Source: Nitrososphaerota archaeon (GTDB taxonomy: Archaea; Thermoproteota; Bathyarchaeia; Bathyarchaeales; Bathycorpusculaceae). Taken from it: a DNA stretch of 60,444 bases. How positions within the stretch are numbered: position 1 is the stretch's first letter; each line of letters opens with the position of its first letter. The position numbers and the translations under genes were made by a program. This document shows positions 8,160 to 15,409 of the stretch, one piece after another. Under the pieces are notes generated by a model. The model was not told the origin of the DNA. It saw only the letters and a list, made by a program, of their open reading frames with translations, and made no database searches. The stretch is taken from the NCBI GenBank assembly GCA_031256395.1, contig JAIRQQ010000070.1, forward strand, positions 1 through 60,444, given 5' to 3'.

Positions 8160-9503
8160 TTAGGGATGACTGCGTTTTCTTAAAACTAAGTAAACGCAAA
8201 CAACTACAACTATAGCACCAAAGACTACGGCAACAATCGTCAGGGGAATATCTAGGGGTGCATCATCACCATGCGTAATATCCGCAGTTTCAGGGTCAGC
8301 TATAGCAACCAGCTCACTATCCCCATCAGACTGTCCATCACCTACATCCAATTGAACACCAACCGCTGGAACAGACGAACCCCCCACACTAGAAGCAGAT
8401 CCAGACTTCCCAATAGAATTCGAACTAGAACCAGACGAACTACTAGAACTGGGGCTTGGGCTGGGCTCAACACTAGGGCTAGGACTAGGTTCAACACTAG
8501 AACTGGGAATGTTGGGGTCATCTGGAAGCATCATTGACCAAGCTTCATGGACTAGTCTGACTTCACCGGTATCAGCCCAAATACCTATCTCTGCACCATA
8601 CATATGTCCATACCATTTATCGAGCGCAATACCAAACTGCCAAACCGGATAAATCTCTAAGGGGTCTTCACTGCGAACATTATCCGCACCCACAGAACCC
8701 ATAAAAGCCAAAAAACTCCAGCACACATTAGACACATTGAAATTCTCCACAGACAAACTAGAAACATCAACCCCTAAACTCCAAACATGATTTCTAGCCG
8801 CTTCCAATGCAATATCAATTGCTTCATCTTTGGAAAAATTCACAGACGTACTGCCCACGGAATATAACTGCCAGTAATCAACAACCGAATTCAAAATACC
8901 ATTCTTAACACCAATAGTTACCCATTTGGGACATGATTCAACATTAGTATCGGTATAAATCCACGAAAAATAGGTAGAGTCATCACCGTCAAGAACCTCA
9001 AACAACATATCCCCAGAGATCACAGTAAAATTGCCGCCCACACCAGCCTCCGCAGACAATATAGAGGACATCTGATCATAGGAAGAATCACCCACATAAT
9101 TTTGATATTTGGCAAGAAAACTTTTAGCAACAAAAACATCATTTACATAAGATTTAGGTTCTTTTTCAACAAAACCATCTTTGTATATAGATATCATTTG
9201 CAGGGTACCGTTTGCAAAGGTATAGTACAACCGGAAACTGTCTTCATCGGATTTGAGTGTATAAGTTATATGGTACTGAGGGTACTGAGGAAGACTAAAA
9301 TAACCGTCAAGCATGTCTTGGCCTTCAATATTGACGGCGTATTTTGCTGTATCAAATCCTAACACCACAGTTGTCAAGACTGCCGCCTTTTGATACAGTA
9401 TTGCGTCTTCCGCTTTAGCGTTTGGCACAGAAGCATAGACCATACCTACAATAAGTATTATGAAAAAGAAGATAGAGCACCATTTTTTTGAGCGACTATC
9501 CAT
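8160..9503 (-). CDS. Membrane-anchored surface protein with PepSY-like region and Ser/Pro linker
   Basis: 447 residues when started at the ATG at 9503, which follows GGTGATC, a good Shine-Dalgarno. A signal peptide (about residues 8-30) leads an extracellular part. Its centre has a PepSY/YPEB-like pattern (FSKDEAIDIALEAARNH, then a Trp-rich strand and ADTGEV). From about residue 337 comes a low-complexity linker of SPSPSVEPSPSP and poly-Ser, probably O-glycosylated or spanning the cell wall. A single transmembrane helix (LTIVAVVFGAIVVVVCVYLVL) and basic tail RKRS end the protein. Stand-alone gene between the thermosome operon and tRNA-Arg. Specific function unknown. Confidence 0.75.
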   Translation of the reverse strand: MDSRSKKWCSIFFFIILIVGMVYASVPNAKAEDAILYQKAAVLTTVVLGFDTAKYAVNIEGQDMLDGYFSLPQYPQYHITYTLKSDEDSFRLYYTFANGTLQMISIYKDGFVEKEPKSYVNDVFVAKSFLAKYQNYVGDSSYDQMSSILSAEAGVGGNFTVISGDMLFEVLDGDDSTYFSWIYTDTNVESCPKWVTIGVKNGILNSVVDYWQLYSVGSTSVNFSKDEAIDIALEAARNHVWSLGVDVSSLSVENFNVSNVCWSFLAFMGSVGADNVRSEDPLEIYPVWQFGIALDKWYGHMYGAEIGIWADTGEVRLVHEAWSMMLPDDPNIPSSSVEPSPSPSVEPSPSPSSSSSSGSSSNSIGKSGSASSVGGSSVPAVGVQLDVGDGQSDGDSELVAIADPETADITHGDDAPLDIPLTIVAVVFGAIVVVVCVYLVLRKRSHP

Positions 9504-9670
9504 TCTGATCACCATGTTTTAAATTGAGAAACGCTTCTTGTAGACCATCAATTTATTTCAAATATAACTCTGCAATACAGCGCTTCTCTGATTTATAAAA
9601 TTAAAAGACCTGTTATAAAGTTTCCTAAAAATGCATTCAACTATCAAATTTTAGTAGTTAAGAGAGATGG

Positions 9671-9746
9671 CGGGCCCGCTGGGATTTGAACCCAGGACCT
9701 CCGGCTCCGCAGGCCGGTGTCATAATCCGTACTAGACGACAGGCCC
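9671..9746 (-). tRNA. tRNA-Arg (anticodon GCG)
   Basis: The minus strand folds as a cloverleaf. The acceptor GGGCCTG pairs with CGGGCCC (one G-T), the D stem is GTC/GAC, the anticodon stem CCGGC/GCCGG carries loop CTGCGGA (anticodon GCG, decoding CGC/CGU), the variable loop has 5 nt, and the T arm is CTGGG-TTCAAAT-CCCAG. The discriminator is G. It is directly followed by CCA at 9668-9670, so the 3' end may be encoded. No intron. Confidence 0.93.
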
Positions 9747-9887
9747 AACTGTCTTGTTAGCCCTCAAAATTTTGAAGGCAAAGGTAGTAAATACGGAGCT
9801 TGAACTTAAAAATAGTGGTTTCGGCCTCAGGGTTACTTTGACTCTATGAGAAAAACTGACCAAATAGGAGCATAAATCAGAGGATTG

Positions 9888-9913
9888 AAGCTGTGGAAAA
9901 AATCCACAAGCTT
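9888..9913. repeat. Imperfect inverted repeat downstream of lysS
   Basis: AAGCTGTGGA and TCCACAAGCTT are complementary around an A-rich loop, with one unpaired base. Reading on the minus strand it lies about 36 nt after the lysS stop and could form a 3'-end hairpin with a U-rich loop. The GTGGAAAA core also occurs in the repeat upstream of pyrC. Confidence 0.4.
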
Positions 9914-9948
9914 GTTAATCCTGTTTATCTTTGAAAAATAGAGGAAAG

Positions 9949-11577
9949 TTATTGGGGTTCGGTGTTGGTTTTGTTTAGTACCCGCTCTAGTGCGGCGATT
10001 ACGTTTTGTTTGCCCATTGCCAGCACATATGGACCGAGTTTGGGTCCTTGTTGTGCGCCCATAAGTACTGTGTAGAGTACTTTGAAGAAGGCGCCAACTT
10101 TTAGTTCGTTGTCTTTGGCGGCGTTAAAGATGGCGTTTTGGATTGCATCAGCGTCAAGGTCGGCTTGTAGTTTTATGCAGAGTTCGCTTAGGGCTTTGTG
10201 TTCGGCTACTGAGAGTTCGATGTTTGTTTCTTTGATTTCATCAAAGTCACGGGTCCAGTTAAGGGCGTATTGGATGCGTGTTTGGAGGTTTGTATCTATG
10301 CTTTGGTCTTTTTTGAGATAACCATAGCTTTGCAGTTTTTCGGTGATGTAGTCATTTATGCATTCTTTGGGGGCCATTTTGGCAAGAAATGCCAGCAGGT
10401 TGTAGGGTACATGGAGGCTGGGTTCAGCAGGTGGGTTCATGACATAGCAGTATTGGAATAGACCTTTGAGGCGGGTGGCTTCTTTTGGGTTGGTTTGTTT
10501 TTTGTTAAAGTAGATGTCTTCTAATTCGTCAAGTTCAGCCATATAGCTTGGGATATCTGAGACATCAAGAGCTCGAGTGCCTACGAAGCGTTTGAGCATA
10601 AGCAACAGAAGGGATTGGGGGGAACCATAGTTGAACCATACCTGAGGGGTGAATACGTTGCCGGCGGATTTGCTGATTTTTTTGCCGCCCTTATCGAGAA
10701 ACATTTCATATTGGGCATGGTTAGGCGGCTCATACCCAAGAACTTCACGACAGATACGATCATTTATGCGCACAGAGTCGGCGATGTCTTTGCCATAGGC
10801 TTCAAATCGTATGTCAAGGGCGCGCCATCTTGCGGCGAACTCGGATTTCCAAGTCAGTTTACCCTCGCCGCTTTTAATGTCCACTTCACCCTCATGACCA
10901 CAACCGGCAATGAGTCTGCCTTTGATTTCTTGGCCCTCGCATTTGTAGGTGACTTTATCAGTTTTGGGATCAAAGGTGTAGGCGCGAGTAGTATAGAGAT
11001 GACCACATTTATCACAGACCGCAAAGAAGGGCAAAACCGCGTTGTAGGTTTCTTGTCCAACTTCTTGTTTAATTATCTCGCCAATCTGCTTGGCATTTGT
11101 AAGTATGGTACGAATTTCACTTAGCAAAAGACCACGTTTGTAGACGTCTTGGGCGCTGTAGTACTGGTATTGGATACCGCATTTGTCAAGGGCTTCAAGT
11201 AGAAGCGAACTCATGTGTTTACCATAGCTCTCATGACAACCAAACGGATCAGGAATCGTGGATACAGAGTATCCGAGATATTTTTCCAAACTGTTAGCTA
11301 TATCAGCAGGCAGACCAGCGGGGACTTTGCGCAGACCGTCTTTGTCGTCGCAGAAGGCAATCAACTCTGAGTTGTAGCCCAAGTTTTTGAGCGCCAAGGT
11401 GACGGCATAACTTCGAGAGGCATCACCTAAACTACCAATATGAGGAAACCCAGAGGCACCCAAACCCATCTCGGTGCGAATTCTGCTCATGTCACGGTTG
11501 AGAGTTTGTTCACGTTCGATGACTTTTTTAGCCATCATATCGTACCATGTGCCCATGCCAACGATTTCATCAGTCAT
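9949..11577 (-). CDS. lysS: Lysyl-tRNA synthetase, class I
   Basis: Charges tRNA-Lys. The class I type is found in many archaea and a few bacteria. The HIGH-like motif is GFPHIGS near residue 46 and the KMSKS-like motif is KKISKSAGN. A CDKCGHLY segment with a later CGHEG pair suggests zinc binding in the insertion domain. I start at the ATG at 11577 (542 residues); the longer ORF adds 21 residues with no family support, and a TATA-like TTCTATATC sits just upstream of the chosen start. Monocistronic by appearance, with its own 3' inverted repeat before tRNA-Arg. Confidence 0.93.
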   Translation of the reverse strand: MTDEIVGMGTWYDMMAKKVIEREQTLNRDMSRIRTEMGLGASGFPHIGSLGDASRSYAVTLALKNLGYNSELIAFCDDKDGLRKVPAGLPADIANSLEKYLGYSVSTIPDPFGCHESYGKHMSSLLLEALDKCGIQYQYYSAQDVYKRGLLLSEIRTILTNAKQIGEIIKQEVGQETYNAVLPFFAVCDKCGHLYTTRAYTFDPKTDKVTYKCEGQEIKGRLIAGCGHEGEVDIKSGEGKLTWKSEFAARWRALDIRFEAYGKDIADSVRINDRICREVLGYEPPNHAQYEMFLDKGGKKISKSAGNVFTPQVWFNYGSPQSLLLLMLKRFVGTRALDVSDIPSYMAELDELEDIYFNKKQTNPKEATRLKGLFQYCYVMNPPAEPSLHVPYNLLAFLAKMAPKECINDYITEKLQSYGYLKKDQSIDTNLQTRIQYALNWTRDFDEIKETNIELSVAEHKALSELCIKLQADLDADAIQNAIFNAAKDNELKVGAFFKVLYTVLMGAQQGPKLGPYVLAMGKQNVIAALERVLNKTNTEPQ

Positions 11578-11790
11578 AACTTCTTTGCCTTCTCCCACAT
11601 GACAATGCAGAGATATAGAAAAATGTTTAGACAACCTCAACTGTATCGAATTTTTGAGAGATAAAAATTTGTTCAGATTTTTTGAGGCTGTTTTGGTCGC
11701 TGGCCAGGATTACAAGCCTTCCTTAGCACTAACCAACAATCAACGAGATGTTTAGTTCAACAAGTTACACCAAGAGTAAATCCACGTTCA

Positions 11791-12963
11791 TCAACTGCTA
11801 TGTATGCAAGCGGGTAAGTGCACCAGAAAATCTACGACATTAACTAAAATGTCCAAATCAATGTTTTTGATGTTGTCCTTGGAGGTATGAATTAGTGTGT
11901 CTATCAGACTAAATATGTTGCAGGCCGTTAGGGCAATGGTTGGTATCTCTGCGGTGGCAAATATCATATGATCACCCATAGGCCAAGGCTCAATGCGCTC
12001 AAACCCAGGTGTTCTTTTCACGTATTCCATGAGTTGGTTCTCAAGTTTCTTTGGGCACGCATAAAAAGAGATAGAAGTATCACTGCCTCGTAACCCTATA
12101 CCATCTATATTCACAGCCAACAAGTATGCGGATGAGAGCTTTGCCATGTATGTTATTTCTCCGGGAGTGGAGTAGTAGTCTTCACCATTTAGTATGGCAA
12201 TTTCAATCTGGAACTGATAGTCTTTATGGGTAAGAGTCTCAGCTAAGACCAGCAGAGTAGATACACCCGAAGCATTGTCAAGAGCGCCCGGTGTTGTGGG
12301 TTGTGTATCAATGTGTGCTGAAAAACAGATCGTATCACGGCTTGATCCATATGTGGCGATTACGTTATGGGCTTTTACTGGAATCCGCTCTGTGTTAAGA
12401 GTTAGTTTTGTTTTCCGGTGGGTGCTTTGTAAAAAAGTATCCAACATGTCCGCACATACAACAGCACAAGGGATGTTAAAATCGCCATCCTGTATGATGT
12501 GCTCTTTATTTGGGCTAACCAAAATTATGGCTTGGGGATGTTTTTCTTCCAGCAACGCTATGATTTGCTTGTGTTCCTCAGGGTTATAGAATTCAAAGTT
12601 TTTTGGCATCAAGGGTTCTTTGCACAGTTCACCATAAATAAGCGCTATCTTGCCAGTTAGCTCCGCTTTTTGAAGCCCCGCTAAGGTATCAATACAAACA
12701 AAGTCGGCTTTGACGTCACAAGGAAGCGAATATTCTGCGGGTTCCACCGGCACCACCTGATCATCAACCAACAGCAATGCACCAGAGTTGATCCAGTCAA
12801 TACAATCAAATTCCTGTTTATACACCTGAAACCCGCATTTTTGCAATACCTCAAAAACGTAATCAATTGCTTCTTTATTTTTAGGAGAACCGGTGGGTCT
12901 TGGGCCAATTTTTTCGCATAACTGCTCCATATGTTGCTGTAATAAAGTTGCGCAATCTTTCAA
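11791..12963 (-). CDS. M28-family zinc aminopeptidase
   Basis: 390 residues from a TTG at 12963, chosen because AGAGGTG lies 5 nt upstream and a TATA box (TTTTATAC near 12999) would place the transcript start below the ORF-track start at 12990. The N-terminal part holds a protease-associated-like insertion. The M28 catalytic core shows FSAHIDTQ (metal-binding His and Asp), GALDNASGV (bridging Asp), LNGEDYYSTPGE (catalytic Glu region) and a late MGDHMIF His. No signal peptide, so probably cytoplasmic peptide turnover. Close alternatives are M20/M28 carboxypeptidases. Confidence 0.82.
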   Translation of the reverse strand: MKDCATLLQQHMEQLCEKIGPRPTGSPKNKEAIDYVFEVLQKCGFQVYKQEFDCIDWINSGALLLVDDQVVPVEPAEYSLPCDVKADFVCIDTLAGLQKAELTGKIALIYGELCKEPLMPKNFEFYNPEEHKQIIALLEEKHPQAIILVSPNKEHIIQDGDFNIPCAVVCADMLDTFLQSTHRKTKLTLNTERIPVKAHNVIATYGSSRDTICFSAHIDTQPTTPGALDNASGVSTLLVLAETLTHKDYQFQIEIAILNGEDYYSTPGEITYMAKLSSAYLLAVNIDGIGLRGSDTSISFYACPKKLENQLMEYVKRTPGFERIEPWPMGDHMIFATAEIPTIALTACNIFSLIDTLIHTSKDNIKNIDLDILVNVVDFLVHLPACIHSS

Positions 12964-12994
12964 AGAAACACCTCTTAGAATGATAATCACTTTA

Positions 12995-13003
12995 GTATAA
13001 AAT
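12995..13003 (-). promoter_or_regulatory. TATA box of the M28 peptidase gene
   Basis: The minus strand reads TTTTATAC, 32 nt before the proposed TTG start. The predicted transcript would start near 12975 with a short leader carrying AGAGGTG. Confidence 0.45.
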
Positions 13004-13137
13004 TCAACCGATTCAATGACAGCTAAAAAATAGTTGGTAGATATTTGGTGCAGAGGGATAACTTGGCGGGGTCGTTTATAGGGTTGAACATAATTTGACA
13101 GTTTTATGCCAATTTTTTAAAGCAAGTTTTCCAGCTC

Positions 13138-13974
13138 TTAATCAGTTGTATACGGCAACTGAAACTTGTGGGGCTTGTTGGATTTATCGACTACAACAGA
13201 CCCTTTAGCGACTAATTTATAGAGCTCAATTCTAACAAAATTTGAAGACTCCCCGATTGCTTTAGCAATGCTGTTAACGGTATTATTTCCCCGCTCTATT
13301 TGCATAAGCAAAACAGCAGTGATAAGTTTCAGCTCTGCTTCCTTTCTTATTGTTTTTTCGATTGGTGCTTCAATACCGTATTTTGTTTTGAGGTCTTGTA
13401 AGGTTTGATAGAGAGCATCTTCCCAAGACGTTTCGGATTTTTGGGATTGACTTTTGCATTCTTGAGATATAATTTCCCAGTTAAGGCCTGACTGGGCAAG
13501 TATTCGTGTATCATCCAAGTCGGCGTCTCTGTTAGTGATTGATTTGAATAGGAAAATGTCTTCTTCTGAGACTATAAATACCTGTAGTTTGCTACCTTGG
13601 TAGAGCGATTTTGCTCTACTTTGCATATCGGTGGAAAGAGTTAGTTTGCCACATACTTTGTTTAGAAATAGATCCCAACGGAAGCCATCTTGGTTTTCTA
13701 ATATAGCACTGGTTTGCATTTCGTGGTATGCTCTTGTTATTACTACGGGAGTTGGTTCTCTGTAACCTGTGGCGGTTAATGCTGTTTGGAGACTGTTTAG
13801 GTCTTCTTGGCTTGTGAGTATAATGTCTATGTCTTTGGTTGTAGCTTTTACACCATAGAACGTCATGGCGCCACCGCCTATCAAGTACAGCAAAAGAGGG
13901 TATTTTGTTAATGTGTTTAGTTTGTCGAATTCTTGTTTAAGATAGTCCCTAGCAAAGGAGCGTCGCTGAGCCAT
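13138..13974 (-). CDS. AbiEii/MenT-like nucleotidyltransferase with C-terminal HTH
   Basis: 278 residues from the ATG at 13974, which shares one base with the upstream stop (TGATG), so translation is coupled. The nucleotidyltransferase core is YLIGGGAMTFYGVKATTKDIDIIL: a GG(A) loop followed by D-x-D. A further acidic strand FRWDLFLNKV and a helical KSITNRDADLDDTRIL segment resemble the AbiEii/DUF6036 pattern. Residues about 200-270 look like a winged helix (TVNSIAKAIGESSNFVRIELYKLVAKG). By family, such enzymes can be toxins that add nucleotides to tRNA or proteins. The target here is unknown. It pairs with the HTH protein just upstream. Confidence 0.75.
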   Translation of the reverse strand: MAQRRSFARDYLKQEFDKLNTLTKYPLLLYLIGGGAMTFYGVKATTKDIDIILTSQEDLNSLQTALTATGYREPTPVVITRAYHEMQTSAILENQDGFRWDLFLNKVCGKLTLSTDMQSRAKSLYQGSKLQVFIVSEEDIFLFKSITNRDADLDDTRILAQSGLNWEIISQECKSQSQKSETSWEDALYQTLQDLKTKYGIEAPIEKTIRKEAELKLITAVLLMQIERGNNTVNSIAKAIGESSNFVRIELYKLVAKGSVVVDKSNKPHKFQLPYTTD

Positions 13975-14909
13975 CAAGCCATTACTCCATAATTATGTGC
14001 TTTCTCAGCAAATTCTTCCCAAGTTGGGAGCGGCTGTCCGTCGGGGCGTATGTGGGTCTGTAAAAATTCAAGCATATCTTTCACCTGTTTTTCCAACCCA
14101 TAATGCTTAGCTTCTCTGAGCAGGTATATTTTGTCTATTTGTTTTTCCATTTTTTTGAGCAACAACAGAGCATAAGTTGAATATCGCACATTATCGCGCT
14201 CCAGCAAAAGTGTATGTAGCGCCGCATCCTCAAGTTTGACTACCTCCTTTGTAGTTGAGTAGAAGTAAAAATCAAAGTCTGAAAAAAGCGGCAGATCATA
14301 GAGGGAAAAAATTGAGAGCGCCGTTTTATGGAAATTTTTTGTTGGAACTTTAGTGGTTTTAGGTGTTCTTATTAATAATGTCCAGTTATATTGCCAAAGG
14401 ATTACTGAAGTATCAGAGAGTTTTGCAACTATTTTCTGGACAAAAAAATTTTGGTACTCCTCTAAAAAGTCTAGTAGATTTCTGAACTGAGGGTTTACTT
14501 TGCCTTCTTGGGTGATTATACCCCTTGATTTAAAATCTTTCATGTAGCGCCAAAAAGTGTTTCTAGATACGTTCACGGGTTTGTTGGAATCATTTAAAAG
14601 GTGAAAGAGAATTTCAATAGCCTTATCTTTTAGTACGTTTTCCCAGTCAACATAATCATAAATCGATAGTAAACGCTTTAGCAGTATTGCATGTTTTGTG
14701 TCGTTAAAAGTCGCTTGCTTTTTTGTGCCTTTCCGAGTGATTTTTATCAAACTTTTAGTTTGTAATTTTTTAATGATATAGGTAATGAGTGGAGGTTTAA
14801 CAGAGAGTTTTGTCTGGATTAAATATAGCGCCGAGTTTCCTTTGGCTATTTCTTTTAGTACTTTCAGTTCTGCTTTACTGAATGTGTACTCCTCGGCAAA
14901 TGTTTTCAT
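13974..14909 (-). CDS. Two-HTH regulator or antitoxin-like partner of the nucleotidyltransferase
   Basis: 311 residues, not assigned to a named family. Residues about 8-65 form a MarR/TrmB-like winged helix (SALYLIQTKLSVKPPLITYIIKKLQTKSLIKIT). A second helix-turn-helix-like stretch lies near 110-140 (NVSRNTFWRYMKDFKSRGIIT). The middle (about 165-250) is a mixed alpha/beta region, and the C-terminus is helical. It is the first gene of the pair; nested inverted repeats lie over its promoter, suggesting autoregulation. The layout, regulator then nucleotidyltransferase with stop-start overlap, matches type IV AbiE-like systems, but the sequence is not a clear AbiEi. Function inferred, not shown. 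Confidence 0.6.
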   Translation of the reverse strand: MKTFAEEYTFSKAELKVLKEIAKGNSALYLIQTKLSVKPPLITYIIKKLQTKSLIKITRKGTKKQATFNDTKHAILLKRLLSIYDYVDWENVLKDKAIEILFHLLNDSNKPVNVSRNTFWRYMKDFKSRGIITQEGKVNPQFRNLLDFLEEYQNFFVQKIVAKLSDTSVILWQYNWTLLIRTPKTTKVPTKNFHKTALSIFSLYDLPLFSDFDFYFYSTTKEVVKLEDAALHTLLLERDNVRYSTYALLLLKKMEKQIDKIYLLREAKHYGLEKQVKDMLEFLQTHIRPDGQPLPTWEEFAEKAHNYGVMA

Positions 14910-14963
14910 AATGTTTCCATTATATTGAAATTATATTTAAGTTTTTCAATTTAATAAAACATT
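14910..14963 (-). promoter_or_regulatory. Nested inverted repeats over the HTH/nucleotidyltransferase promoter
   Basis: AATGTTT (14910-14916) pairs with AAACATT (14957-14963), and inside it ATTGAAA (14924-14930) pairs with TTTCAAT (14944-14950). The inner pair encloses the TATA-like TTATATTTAA. The outer left arm abuts the start codon. The arrangement fits an operator for the downstream HTH protein. High AT content makes chance palindromes more likely. Confidence 0.5.
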
Positions 14964-15169
14964 AAATCCAATATACGTGCTTCCAGCAAGGCAACATAAG
15001 GCCAATCTGGTCGCCTAAGATCAAGAATCTATTACCGATACATCACTTTTCATTGACACAAACATCTATAGATATACTCCAAGAATTCTCACCAATAAAG
15101 ACGTTTTTTAGACTTTTAATTACAAAAACAGGATCAAATATACCTTTAATTATGGATAAGGGGCAAAAG

Positions 15170-15254
15170 TGCGGAGGGTGGGATTTGAACCCACGAACCC
15201 CTGCGGGATAAGAGCCTCAGTCTTACGCCTTTGACCATGCTGGGCGACCTCCGC
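15170..15254 (-). tRNA. tRNA-Leu (anticodon GAG)
   Basis: An 85-nt class II tRNA. Acceptor GCGGAGG/CCTCCGC, D stem GCCC/GGC-type, anticodon stem TAAGA/TCTTA with loop CTGAGGC (anticodon GAG), a long variable arm (TCCCGCAGGGGTTC) and T arm GTGGG-TTCAAAT-CCCAC. Discriminator A. No CCA is encoded and no intron is seen. Confidence 0.93.
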
Positions 15255-15409
15255 TTAGATTCTACCTTAATTTGAGGCTTGCGAAGTATAGAAACATCCA
15301 GCCCATTTAAAGGCTTTACGGGAAACAATAAACAAGTCTCAAGGGGCGGTCGTTTACAATCTAGAAATAGGGCTAAAAAGAGCCATGGGGATTCATTTTT
15401 GATAGTTTG

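Noticed and set aside
10615-11124. 169-aa plus-strand ORF opposite lysS
   Set aside because: Lies wholly within the LysRS catalytic region and shows no domain; a codon-bias shadow.
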